Below, piece by piece: positions 27,501-40,300 of a stretch of 64,000 nucleotides of DNA. Source of the stretch: Climacteris rufus (Eukaryota > Chordata > Aves > Passeriformes > Climacteridae); assembly GCA_013398175.1 (NCBI GenBank), contig VZRZ01005138.1, positions 583,817 through 647,816 of the forward strand, given 5' to 3'. The notes under the pieces are model-generated. The model was not told the DNA's origin and searched no databases. It saw nothing but the letters and a program-made list of their open reading frames with translations. Position 1 is the stretch's first letter, and every line of letters begins with the position of its first letter. The position numbers were made by a program, and so were the translations under genes.

Positions 27501-30500
27501 TATCTTGCTTATGGCTGTTCAGAGAGATGTACAAGTCTGCATCAAACACTATGACAATGAGCAGGCCTCAAGCATGGGCTTGTGTGTTTGAGTACCACCT
27601 TCTTCCCTGTAACGTGTCCACCAAAACCAGAGAGTGCAGTCTAATACGTGACATTTCCTATTGTGCCCTTTAATGTCACCTGTAACTGTGATCAAGGAGT
27701 GGAGGGCTTGAGAGAGATAGTATGAGACCAGGTAGTATGTGTAAGTGTCTCACTAGTCAAACAATTAGAGACACAAAGAGCTGATGGGTTGTACAGGAAG
27801 GAGTGGGACTGCCACCTGTGGGGCTAAGCCTAAACAAAACATCCAAACGTGGGAAAACAAAGTAGGGGACTGAGGAGAGGTCAAGTGAGGTGGCACCAGT
27901 GTGTGACACTGAGTGCCCAGTGCCCCAGCTCTGGGCATCAGCCTCACAGAACAGATTGCTCAGTTGCACTTCTTGGTGCTCTGAATTGTGTATGTCCTTC
28001 CAGCTCCTGGTGCTGCAGTGAGTAATAACCTGCACAGCATTAAATCTGGTGGTGATCCCCAGTGCAGAGAGCATGTAAGAGCTGTGCAGTGCTCAGGGAC
28101 CAGCAGCAGAGCAGATCTGGCTTAGGGAGAGACTTCTTCATAGGTGGTGTTAGAAATACCAGACCTAAGCTTAAGATCAATCTTTGTCCCAAAGAGACAG
28201 GAGCTTTCCCTCCTCCTATTGCTCTGCAAGGCAGACTTCCAAAGGCTTCAGCTTTGTTTCATGCTATGTGTTCATTACTACTTTTTAATGACTGAATTCT
28301 CACTCAACCATGAAATAATTCAGGGGAAACTGCATTAGTAAGCAGACTTGCTAAGTTCATAATTAAGGTATTTTCAAATATTATGGATGAAAATTAACTT
28401 ACCGTGCTGTCTGTGGAAACAGTGCAGAAGGCAGCAGGTTGTCTTGTGGAATATTTATGAAATCCTTGCTGGTATTGGCCAAGGACATGGACAAATCCAT
28501 GGCAATGCAGCAGTGAGGATGTTGGTAGTGGTGTAGAGGTGGCTGGAGCTGATGTCACTTACACAGTGCTAGTGATGACATCCCCTGAATTGGTGAGTTT
28601 GCCTTTTTCCTGTTTAATCATCTTTCCTTTTAATTGTGTCCAAGGGTGTCTTTTTAAGAGGAGACCAGTGGCAGGTGTGTTAGAAGGTTCCTCAGAATCA
28701 ATACCAGATGTCCTCCTGTTCCTCTGCAGCCCAAACCTTGGGGCAACTCACTTTCTCTATCCTCTCTGTCAGGAAAACTGGGAGTGGAGCTGGTCAGGAC
28801 ATGGGCAAGGAAAAAGTTTTGGTAAGAAAAGGGTGTTTTGGTGAAACTAAATTGTTTCACAGAAATGGCAGGCTTTTGATATATTTATGATGGATAAAGC
28901 CATGAAAAACCTAACTTAATGTTTTGTTTAGGATATTTTTGTTTCAGAAAAGGGAATGAAAATTTCACTTCTGCATGCTTATTTTAAAATGACTTCTCAG
29001 TTCAATATTGACTGCACTCACTTTAGGAATGGGAAATAATTTAAACATTCACAAAGAAAACTTTTTTTTTAAATCAGAACAAACACAAACTTTCATCAGT
29101 AAACATATTCTGCAATTCTGTATGTGACAGGCTGTCAGTGAGACAGAATGGTAGAGCTGAGATTGACCCAAACTGAGCACAACCATTTGAAACCATGGGA
29201 GAGAAAAGGCAGAGCAGCAGTCCTGCTTCTGAGGTGGGTGGAAGGTGAAGCTTCTCCTACAGCTGCTCTGCTTGGGAGAGGCTGAAGAGTCATGGCACTG
29301 ATGGCATCTACCTGCTTGCAGCCATACTGAACACTCCTCCTGCAGGATTTGCAGCGCCTGTACCTGGATATGTGAGTGCATGTGGTCCATGGATACACTG
29401 TCAGGGAGCTGGAATCTCACTAAAGGGGCTGATGGCAGCAGTGGCGAGAGGGTCCCCTCTCACATCCCTGCTGCACCAGTCTGTGGAAGCAGAGTGGAGA
29501 AGGCATTTGGGAGGTGAGTTTTAGATGTATTTTTAGATGTCAGTGGGGAGAGGTTTTGCATCCTTCTTTCACATGAGGCTATGCTGGGCCTAGCAGGGTT
29601 AACTTTAATCACAAAAGGCATCCACACTGGAAGTGAAGCTGATGACGACCTGTCACTGAGATGTGATGCCAGGATGTGAAAGTTAGGAGTGGAGATGGTG
29701 TGCTGTGTGACTACAGGTGCTTGTCTGGATGTGTCTCTGTCAGGTTGACTTGCGGGGAGAGCAAGAGTTAACAGCTAACATTGTTTTATGGCCAGTACAT
29801 GTGGTAAATAAGATTACCTATAATGAGATTAGCCTTGGACAGACTAAACCACTGATGAGTTCATCTTGGTCTGAGGCAATCCTGAAGCAATTGTAGCACC
29901 AGAGAGGATCTAAGTGGAGCTGACTGTCCCAGCATGCCAGGGCCATGCCAGGAGGCTTCTCCTTCTTGGGTGAAAAGACAGCTACTGCAGGTAATGGGTG
30001 GCTGTGAGTAATGCACCTCGCTGTAGGAATATCCTGAGCTTCAAAGGATCATCTCTGGTGAAAACTGAGTGCAGTCACAGCTGGAAATATTTGTGTGGTA
30101 CCATGTGTTGCGCCCAGCAACAGGAGGTTTGTCACCAGCTGCTCCCAATGCAGAGCAGTGGGGCACAGGAGTGGACAGAGGTGGGAGCTTTGGGATTTGC
30201 CTAGAAGCAGCTGGGTAGGGTGTGTGGAGCCCCTCCTGTGACCCAAGGGGTTCAGGCACTGACCAGCACACTTGGATGGTTGGCAGCTGCTACGGCCTGC
30301 AGCTACCCAGGTGTATTGGCTGGAGGCACAGAAGTGGATGTTATCAGCGGCAGGGAAGGGAATGAATGAAGCCTTAAATAAACGTAGCTGGAACAAGACA
30401 CCCGGCAGCATGCGTTTGTGCTGTCCTTGAACAAACAGATTTTTGTCTGGGATGGATTAAATTAGTTATGAGTTTAAGTAAAAATGCACAGGGAATAAAG

Positions 30501-33500
30501 AAGAGCAACCTGGTAGCAGAGCAAAGTCATTGGCTTCAGAGGAATAGTCTGCATTTCCACATCATTTACTCACTATGTTGCATACAGTTTTTCTAGAGGG
30601 GCCTCCCATAGAAAACAGTACCAAAAGGCATAAACCCAAGCAGGGATTTAGAAAAGCAGTCCCAAACCTCTGCAGGGTACACCTGGGGTGTTTCTACTGG
30701 AGGCACAGTACCACTGGGGAGAGCTGGACATACACTGTACAGACATGGCCTCAGACAAGCTTGTATTTGCTGATGTGTTCTAAGTCACTGATTCTGACAT
30801 CCCACACACTCAAACCATCCATCAGATCTCCGCAGTCTTATGGTGGTGTACATTAAATTAAAATCTGTCCATGTAGTGCTGTTGCAATGCAGAACTGATG
30901 TGGTGGTGGTTTCATGCCATCTCAGTTTTTTTCTCCACACAGTCTGTCCCACTGGGAATAGCCCAAATGTCTCCTTTAGTCCTAAGTCCACTACAGTAAT
31001 GCAGAAGGCAATGGCAAATGATCATCATTTTAGGAAACATAATTTACACTTGGACCCTTTATTTCCTTGGCCAAATCTCACTGTCATCCATCAACTTTTG
31101 GTATTCAAAATCTAAATAAATTTGCTATTTTTTTCCAATCAAATATGAAATGGTTATTCTACTTTCAGTGATTAGTCTTTTTAACACATTTGAATTATCT
31201 TTTAACAGAAGAAAATATGACCTAAAATTCTTTGAAGCCAACCTACTCTTTTTTTTTCCTGTTGCTTTTCACTAAACACAATGTCCGTAGTGCCAGACTA
31301 AAATGATGCTGCTTGAACTTGGTAAAGTACTGCATAAACAACGAAAAAGGAAACTATGACAGAGAAATGAATGGAAAGCAAAAACACTCACAGTACGCCA
31401 GGCTGGCTTTTCTTTTCCATCTCACATTATGCAGTGTGCAAACTGCTAGCAAGAGAGCAGGGGTGGAGGCAGACACAAAACTGCTCACAGATCAGATTAA
31501 GTGAATTTATTGCCATCCTTCCCCCCAGCACATCAGAGATTTAAGCAAGCTGTGTCCTCCAGGGCTGGGGAAGCCTGGCCAGGGTCACACCCTGAGCCCC
31601 AGCATCACCCGGGGCGTGGGGCCCCCCTCAGCTGTACCTGCCCTCAGCCCAGGGCTGGGTGGGCATCGTTTGCTTTGAAGGGTGCCAGAAATAGAGATGA
31701 ACTAGATAAAACAGTTCAGCATATTAAATTGTCTCAGTGCAAATTGAGAGTGAGCATGTGAAGAGGGAGATTGGTGTTTGCTGTATTTCTCTTTCTCGGA
31801 AACACTATTAGTGATCTCCCACTTCAGCACTTCACTTGGTTAGTCCCCATTCTCCAAATGCCACTATGTCACAGAGGGAACATCATCCCAGAAATAATTA
31901 GTATGGCAATTTGGCACTCACTCTTGAAATTACATCTAGCAGTTGCATGCAAAATTGTCTGTAGAAATCATCTGGCTCTTACCAAGAGTTAGTTTAATAA
32001 TGGAGCTTGTTTTGTTACTGCCACTATTATGTTGAAGTCTGTGGTTAAGAATTGTTTTCCTCTCTTGCTGATGGAAACATCTTCTAGCAAAAGCAACAGA
32101 AATTAAGCCTTTTCTGCTCCAGTCTGCTTTGTTGGAGTGAGGAGTCCTTACCTAATCTATCTTCAAAATATATGTGTTTGCTGATAGTGGTTCTCTGGGG
32201 AGACCCACCCAAATGCTGTATTTCATACAAATTATAGACTATTGCAGATCTTCCTCTTATCACTAATTAACTATTAATTGATGCAGAGACAACAGTAAGA
32301 CCTCCCACTTCTTACATGACTACTGAGCCTAAGCTGAGCTATGATTCTTCCTGGTACAGAGGAGGAAAGGTAGCAAGAGAGACTAAATGACACTAAATAA
32401 CACTCCCCCCCCAAAGAGGAACCAGCTCTTTGTTGTGGAGAGATACATCACCCTCAACTAGAATTTGACTCATCTCCTTCCTTAATGGATATTTTCAGGA
32501 CACTTATGAGAGAAATGCAGAGTATATTTTTCTGCCAAAAAAGCCGATCTTGAACCTGAGAAAACTTCTTCAGCAAAGGGGCTTTTGCCCCAGCAGGTAC
32601 AGTCCCCTGAAAATGTCCCAGTCCAGCATGTCAGCATCATCCCAGCAGCAGGATTTTGCCCAGCCTTCAACCAGATTACTAAGTGACCTAGCAATCAGCC
32701 TTTCCCGTGACAGCAGGAGGTTCTGCAGCAGACCTCGTGGGTGGGATTTTAAGAGCAGGAATAATAGATAATGATGGGGCTATGTCAAAGGAAAATACAA
32801 CATCCTTATAATATGGACATTACAGGATTTCTGAAGCTGCTTTCAAAATGGGTCCAAAGAATATAACCATCAGTGCAGGGCCTCTGAAAAAAGAAAACAG
32901 GCAGCCAGTGTACTAGCAGGAGAACAGTAAACAACAAGGAACAGGGTGGTTTGTGTGCGCATATGGGTGTGCATGCTCATTACTCTTGGGCTCTGCACAC
33001 CCCAGGAGCTTTTAGAGGTCAGCAAGTGCTGCAGTTCAGCTGATTCTCTGCAGTCGGACACATGCACATCACTAGTGAATGCCAGGCAGTGTGGGTTAGT
33101 TTGGGCATCTCTCCTTGACTTAGTCACAGTTGTTCTTAGTCTGAGACTGTGCCCTTAGGGGCACAGATGATGTGTGTTTTTGAACATGTGGAAGCTTTAA
33201 ATGCACACTGTGAATATGTCTTCACATGGCAGGTTCTTTTGCTATGGGCTGTGTGACTACTGTTTAGCTTTCATGTGTTGCTTTCTTTCCTATGGATTAA
33301 AAGGAATTGAGCCTGATGCCTGATAGCCGTGTGGCCAAGGAGCTGGGTGGGGAGGGACAGAGAAAGGTGTGACTTTCACTGTCCATTTATTCCTTGGTGT
33401 TACTGCTGGCCTGAACCGCAGTGCAATTAACCAAACACCTGATGCTTATGCATTAGGGCACCTGATGATGTTTGTAATGGTACTAAGTTATGAGGACTCA

Positions 33501-34889
33501 TGGAATGGGGTGTTGTTCTAATTGTCATACTTTTCTTCTGGCAGTCTTTAAGTCCCATTGGATTAGTAGCTCCTATAATGATTATGACTGTCAAATTAAG
33601 CCATCTGTAAACACTAAAACTTGCAAGCTCTTACCAAATTCACAGCACTCATGTCAGGGAAGTAAATTCTGCAGCTTTTCAGTTGGCTGTCAGGAAAATT
33701 CTCAAATGCTTGGCATGTGCCTTGGTCCCTTCTTCCAGGAGCATCCTCGCCCTATGCTGTCCCAGCCGGTGTCCAACCCCTGCTGCTGCGAGGGAGGAAG
33801 CAGGCATGGGGCTCCTGCCCTGCCACACACGGCTGCTGTGTGCTCTGCCTGCAGGGCATCAATGGGCTACCCTGAGTGGCAGTGCCTAATTCATGGCTCT
33901 AAGCGAGTCACAAATTAATTACAGTGAGGCAGCCCCCTTGCAACGCATGCATTAAACAACTCAAGTGCAAAGGAGTGACTTGTGCCTTAAAGCAGGCTGT
34001 GTTCCATGACAGTAACCAAAGGCTGGGCTCATGGGGGCTGTTCATTCTTACTCCTTGCAGCAGCCATGGAAGATGCTACAGTGGCTGCTCAGAGAAGTGT
34101 CACCTTCTCAGAGCAGGTGTTTCCCTGTAGCTGCCTGCAGCCCTGGGATGTGTCCTTGCTGCCCTGCAGCAGTGACCAAGCTCCCCTGCTGATCTCTCTA
34201 GACAGGGTCTCTGCCACTCAGCTTGGCCTGTTGGTAGGCACAATGTGTAACTAATTTTGCAGACCAAGGGTACAGTGTAATAATACCTGGTGGGTTGCTC
34301 ACACCATACCAGCTAAATGCCTCCAGACTGTTCTTCGGGTGCAAGGACAGGCCGGGACAGAACTACTGAGGAGAGGAGGGATGAAACCATCCTCATGGAC
34401 AGGTTGTGGGAGTTCCCCTGTTTTCTGACGGTTTTAAAGGATCAGATGGCTTCCCTGTGCAAAAGCTGCGTCAGAGAAATCTGGGATTTGTCATAAGGAC
34501 TTTAAGTGGCAAGACTTTTGCTTGCTGTTGTGACCATGGCGTGTCTGGGTGAGCAGCTCAGTGCCTGCTGTGAGATGGGCTTGGGGGCTTGGCTTGAAAG
34601 AAGCAGAGCTCGGGCCAGTGGTGCTGGCTGCCTGCCGAGGGTTAGCAGAACAGAGGGACTCATTGAGATATCCTGCCCTGAGACAGCTCAGGGCTCTGAA
34701 AATGCTTTAGGTGACCTTAATTTTGATTTGGGGTGTGCAGTAATGAGCAAGAGGTGTGATGAATGTGTAAAGCTGACAGAAGGCACTGGCGTCTGTAAAG
34801 AAATAGGATGTGCAAGGTCAGGAAAGGTGTGCGGGGTGAAGCTATGTTTCAGAGACAGTGAGCATGCCAGGCTGACTCATGAGCTGAAC

Positions 34890-34919
34890 TGTGCAATAAT
34901 CACAGGTAATTATTGCACA
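34890..34919. repeat. Inverted repeat, 11-bp arms
   Basis: TGTGCAATAAT and ATTATTGCACA pair perfectly across an 8-nt loop. It lies inside the unexplained ORF at 34536-35102. Confidence 0.95.
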
Positions 34920-36130
34920 CCAGCCAGGAGAAGGATTTGCGTACGCACCACACTGGACCACAGGGCCCATTTGAGCTCTGGCATGCTCTGCTCACAGCTC
35001 AGAGCAGACAGGCAGAGAGATGAGAAGCAATTTCCAAACAGAGCCAAACAAAAATTCTGTTTGCTTCCCCATCCAGCTTCCAGACGTGACATTGAGCCAT
35101 GATGTGCCATTGAGCCATGAGCGAGGAGACAGGGAGCTACTGTCTTCAGAGCAATGAAGGGCAGATGAAGGCCTGTATTCACCTCTCAAAACATGACTGC
35201 ACTACAGGAATGTGCTTCCGAATCTATAGTGAGGAATTCACTTCTAAGCCAGTATTTTTCACTGAAATGAAAATAATGGAAAGCCTGAAAAATAATGAAG
35301 TCATGTTGGACAGGACCTCTCAGGCAATGCTGGCTGTGACTTACCAGCTAAGGGGCAAGGTAACACACCTGCCTGGGTCTCCTGTGACAGAAATCCCAAG
35401 GGATTCCCATCATCCCAGGGGGCGGGTTTTGAGGCTGTGTCCTCGCAATAGGAAAATAACCATAGTACCTCTGCTCTGGTGCAGTTAAGGCCCTTGTGTG
35501 ATTTGGGTTTAATGTCACCATCCTCTCCCTTGACCTTGCCCAGATACATGACTGGGTTGGTGCTGATGGCAGTGAAGGTGCATGTTGGTGTGAAGACACA
35601 GCACAGATGAATTACATCCCAAAGAGGCTCTCTGAATGCAGAGAAGAGAAGAGATTTTCTGTGTGCCTGTGAATAGACTCCTTGAAAGTGGAGCAGGTCT
35701 TGTAGTTGAAGAGCAGGTAAATGATCTCATGCACTGGGTAGGGGCTCTGGAACCGCCTGCCTGCCATTCTTGTACCCCCATAGCACAGCTGCCAACACCC
35801 AGCAGTTACAGGCAGCTCTTGCTAGGGATCTTAGGGGTGCATCCATCAGTACCTCTAACACCATTTCTCTGCCCAGCTAGGCTTTAAGGTAATTCTGCTG
35901 CAGACAAGTCTCTTTGGAGATAGTTCTGGAGATAACCAGCCTTTTATCAGTGTCTCACGACATGCTTAGAAACAGAAACTTAACTGTGAGCAATAATTAG
36001 CATCTGTCTAGATTTATATATGAAATGTGCAATATATAAAGCATGTACATATATATATATACTCACAATGTATTGCAGACAAGTACATATATGGCACTAT
36101 TTGTATGCCATCTATTTTTAGCTTTTTTAT

Positions 36131-36150
36131 AATCTATAAAATTATAGATT
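36131..36150. repeat. Inverted repeat, 9-bp arms, between two near-copies of a 25-bp segment
   Basis: AATCTATAA and TTATAGATT pair across AA. The hairpin is flanked by TATGCCATCTATTTTTAGCT (about 36105) and TATGCCATCTATATTTAACT (about 36151), a local duplication. Confidence 0.9.
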
Positions 36151-36639
36151 TATGCCATCTATATTTAACTTTTTTTTCTGGCTAATTCAGCCACACTTGG
36201 GTAGCAATAATACTTTCCCTTCTCTTTTTATAATGCTAATTTTATTCTGGTACCCAGAGTCTCTCTGGCAATAGCTCTGCCTCCCATTCCATGTTTACCA
36301 TTGCAAAGTTGGAATATTCTAGGATATCACAGCACCCGAGTGTGTGCTGCTATTCAAGTGGGACAAAAGGAAACGCTACCTAGTCACAGGTACTGTGGGG
36401 AGATGACCAATATTAAATTACATTTTTAAGACTACAGATCTGTATTACGGCTACCTGGGATGAAGCCAAGCACTCAGGAAAAAAAGTATCTCTCCCTCCG
36501 AATGCCGTGGCTGGGTGGGGGTTTCGCTGCCATGGCCTGGGGTCATCGCAGAGGGACAGCTGTGGCTGCACTGGGACGTGGCATTCGGGAGCGATGTGAC
36601 ACACCAGTGTCAGCAGTGGTACAAACATTTGGTTTGCAG

Positions 36640-37330
36640 TGCACCCCCACCCCTCCTCCGTCCGTCAGGAGAAGGGATAAGGAGAGCAGGAACTCGTGCT
36701 GAGCGGGGCGAGCGGCTGCCGGGACACGATGGGCTGCGTCGTGTTCTGGGTTTTACTTCTGACTCAGACGCGAACCTTCGGTGAGCCGGCGGCAGCGCCC
36801 CCGCCCCGCTGCCCCGCCTGCCCTTCCCTGCCCGGCCAGCCCCGGCCCCTCCTGTCCCGTCCCGCCGGCGCTGCCGCCGCACTCGCTCCTCTGCCCGGTT
36901 GTGAGCCCGGCCGCTCTGCTCGGGTCCGTGCCCGGCTGAGAGCCCGTGTTCCTGCCGCAGCTGCCCCTGGCTGCCGTCCCTGGCAGTGGCAGGTGCGGCT
37001 GCAGTCAGCGACTCTCGGACGTCTCGTGTTTTCCCGCAGCCCGTCTGACAGCCCTGGGGCGCTCGCTCGGTGTCGGTTCTGGAGTCCCCACTGCACTAGG
37101 GGTGAAATAACACCCGACTCGGCACAGACACAGCTCCCTGCTTCAGTGCAAACCAAGCTTAGAACAGCCCTCGGGAGAGAAGGAAACAAGTTTTTAACCC
37201 CATTTCACAGCCCGTGCAGGGAGGTGACCCGGGAACAGGGGCTCGCACCCCGCGGTTCCCAGCGGCGGCCGAGGCGGCTGAGCCGCGGCTCTGGACCCCG
37301 CTGGCGCTTCCTCGGCCATAGGTGGCTTGT
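36640..37330. promoter_or_regulatory. CpG island, probable promoter
   Basis: About 700 bp with very high GC content and dense CpG dinucleotides, standing out sharply from AT-rich flanks. It includes CCGCCGGCGCTGCCGCCG-like runs near 36860 and several GGGCGG/CCGCCC-like boxes. A GGATAAGG (GATA-type) element lies at 36675-36682, about 50 bp before the ATG at 36729. In vertebrates such islands usually mark promoters. None of the known DPYD promoter belongs here, since the DPYD 5' end lies beyond the other side of the window. A long ORF across the island (36696-37427) is explained by the scarcity of stop codons in GC-rich DNA. Confidence 0.7.
36729..36780 (+). CDS. Candidate first coding exon of an unidentified secreted or membrane protein
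   Basis: An ATG in good Kozak context (A at -3, G at +4, from GACACGATGG) opens a 52-nt coding stretch, MGCVVFWVLLLTQTRTF plus one base. It ends exactly at a consensus donor, G followed by GTGAGC at 36781. The peptide has the shape of a signal sequence: a hydrophobic core (VVFWVLLL) followed by small and polar residues. A signal-peptide exon ending in phase 1 is typical of immunoglobulin-superfamily, MHC-like and cytokine-receptor genes, so the product may be of that kind. It sits inside a CpG island. I do not recognise the gene and found no convincing second exon downstream. It could be a chance match, a non-coding RNA start or a decayed gene. Confidence 0.4.
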
Positions 37331-40300
37331 CCAGAGGGGCAGGGGCCCAGGTATTGGCCTCGCCATGGGAATAGGGAAAGGAGGGTCAGGCCAGGCTCCT
37401 GCTTGGTTTGAAACACAACAGTTTTAAAATACATTTTTCCTCATGGTTAAACAAGAGGAGTTTCAATGAGTTGCAGCTGAGGGTGTCCCCTCCCCAAATC
37501 ACTCCATCCTATTTGTTGAATGTATGAAGTACCCAACTGCCATTTTTAATACATGCCAAGTTCTAGTAAAGAATAGAACATTGAGGGGGGGGGAAGGGGA
37601 AACAGTAATGTATATTAATTATTGTAGCAGTATTAACCTCTGTGTGTGGGAAACAGTGTTGGATGCAAGGTTTTTGAAGCCACGAGCTCTCTGTTAATCT
37701 TTACATGGTAGGATATTCTGGCTAAACTTACACCAGGTGACAAGTTGCCCAAAACCAAATGATTCAAAAGCTAAACATCACCAAAACATTTAGTAGTCCA
37801 AACTCTTAAGTCTGCAGCATCACAATGTGTAATGGTAAAATGAACTTAGTCCTGTATTACTTCTAGACAGCTCGAAGGATGCTTTCCATATACAAAGAGA
37901 AACAAAGGCGGGAGGAGAATATGGCACCAGCACTATCTGCAATGCGCACAGAGCCTCTGTGCTTAGGCTTTTGTGTCCAGGGTAGGTCTTTCACCTTGCC
38001 AGCTACATAACTTTCTCCTTCTGGGTCTTTGGGTATTTCTTAGACAATGAATTGCCTAGAAGGAAGCACTTAAAATTTAATTCAGGTAGGGAAGGCAGTG
38101 CACATGAATGATACAGAGTCTACTAGCCCTTGTAGACTATATGATTTATTAATTCACTCAAACAGCAGTGAGTGAACAATATTATAGCAGGCAATATGCT
38201 ATTGTGCTGTTACTTCTATGCCTTGTCTTTTTAATGAAGGGGTTTATACCTTCAGAGTTAATTAACTCATTTCTCAGAATCATTTACACATCTGCTCTGT
38301 TTCCAGTAAAACTTCAGTTTCACATTCCTAACTTCTGAGTAATATTAAATAACAAAAACACCCCCCCTTTATCAGATACGCTATTTCATTTGTAATGAGG
38401 TCAGATGTGCAATTGCTAATAATGATGATTTCATGGGCTGAAATTTGGCCTGTCATTTTGCACTGGTAGCTGCTGGAAAGACAGTCAGATAACTAATGGC
38501 CAAGAGCCCATGTTGTACTCAGTGTCACATCGCTGCTGCAAAGCAGGCCCAGTTTTGGGGCGTCTCTGGCAGGCACCAGGGCACTGGGGCCCTTCTGTCA
38601 CTGGCAAACAGAGAGTTGGAGCTGAGGGGGTGCCCAGTTCCTGGCCACAGGTACCTGTCACCACAGCCCCCACAGCTACCTGGCACCAGCACCTTATGAA
38701 GAGCTTTTCCAGCTGATTGTGGGGCCTGTTTTGGTTACTGCTGACCAAACCCTGGCTGCCAAGGGGTGTGCTGGTGTCGTGGGGTCTCGGCCAAGCCCCA
38801 CTTCATCCCAGTCCTCTGCAGAGCTGCAGAGTAAGTGTAAGGACAGCACTGGGAATGGCAGTGCTTGAGAAGAGCAATGCAGACATGGCTGTCACTGCCC
38901 CTGCCATGCCACACACTGGGAGCAATCCCACTTCCTTCTCCTGATGGGCAGACATATTATTTTAATTAAACTATTATTTCAATAACCACTGTGGTGCGTG
39001 GGCATGGCTTGGGAAGCATTAAACCCAAGGTAAACAAAGAGTGTAGCACTCCATCTGCTTTTAACACCACAGTTCAGCAACACGACTGTTTGGGCAGCAC
39101 ACAGAGCTGAGTACTGTTAGTATTTACTGTAGAACACACATCATGCCAAATTTAGCCCCTACAAGCTGATCACAGGTGCAAGGTTTCATTATTTTAAGTG
39201 ATTTATTCTTTTCTGATGCGAAGAACATCACTTCTCTGCACCAAATGCTGCTTGTGAAGTCTGCTTTTCCACTTAAGGGATGCTAAGCAGAAGCTAACCA
39301 ATGAAACGAAGGTAAATTTAATTACAAAAAACATAACATTCTTCAAAACCAACAGCTCACTCTCCAACAAGGAAAAATACAAATAGAAACCCTTTGGCAA
39401 TGCTGAGGAAATATCTGGGGCTAAGGTGAAAGGGGCACAGCTTGATGAGTATGCTGAAAGCTGAATGTGGATTATCCTGAGTGCAAAAATGAATAAATGT
39501 GTTTTATTCCATTATATTAATGAAATGGTTAATTCGGTTGCTATAGCAACAACGAACAGCCATGCTAAAAAGCAAAAGGGCCATACATAATGCCAGATAC
39601 AAGGTCTCTCTAATTCTAAAGCTGATTTTCTTAGCCACAATAGAAGTGATGTGTGTTTTCAATATCATCTTCAGCTTTTGCATCAAATCTTCAAGCTAAT
39701 CCAATAAATAGGCTAGTAGCATAAAATAGCCTATATGTTAGCACCTCATAAAACTTATGAAAGGGGTTTACCTATGCACAGTTATAAGAAAGGATCCATG
39801 CAGTGCAGTGTGGGGCACTTCAAAGAGACTGCTCTGTGTGTGATGGTGAACCAGCAAATGTGTTACAATGGGCAGCTCCTACAGTGAGGAAGCAGGTGCC
39901 TGCTAGGGCAACCACAGCAGCACTAGCCCAGACACCATCCTGATAGGTATTTCACCTTATGGAAAATAGACTTTATATTCTTTTCACCTGCATTTCATAT
40001 GATTTTGTTTAAAAATAATAATTCCATAAGATTTCAATAAGGAATCATGCAGTGCTTGCTTTTGTTTGACATGAAAGGCATGGACAGCATGACCCATGGT
40101 CTTGCCAGCAGACAGAGGACACATTATAATTACTAAAGTCTATGCAAAGCAAAGGAAAGAGGAGTGCCCACTCTGCCCTTCCGAGGAGCTTGGAGCAGCC
40201 CCTGCATAACCAGGGCTCCCTGGGAAAGGAGCTGCTGGGGAGGGTCATGGTGCTGCCCAGCCCCAATGCTTTCACTGCCCTGGAGCCCTTCACCACAGTG

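Larger units (their letters stand above)
11236..36639. other. Intergenic DNA with scattered GC-richer patches
   Basis: No gene is recognised. 11.64-11.86 kb is moderately CpG-rich. 12.2-12.75 kb is very AT-rich with an octamer ATGCAAAT (12635-12642) and homeobox-like TAAT cores, which could be a conserved non-coding element. 21.05-21.43 kb combines AT-rich and GC-rich halves in a way that might be a decayed minus-strand LTR. 29.7-30.4 kb ends in TTAAATAAACG and could be another old LTR. None of these is firm. Confidence 0.55.

Noticed and set aside
29740..30420. Possible old LTR ending in TTAAATAAACG
   Set aside because: Only a poly(A)-like signal and general layout support it; no borders were found.
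36764..37189. 141-codon minus-strand ORF over the same island
   Set aside because: It is a shadow of the GC-rich composition with no start context or domain.
36696..37427. 243-codon ORF over the CpG island
   Set aside because: It begins at GTG, passes through a splice donor at 36781 and continues into low-complexity Pro/Ala/Arg sequence. It is open because stop codons are rare in GC-rich DNA. Only the short exon from 36729 is kept as a candidate.
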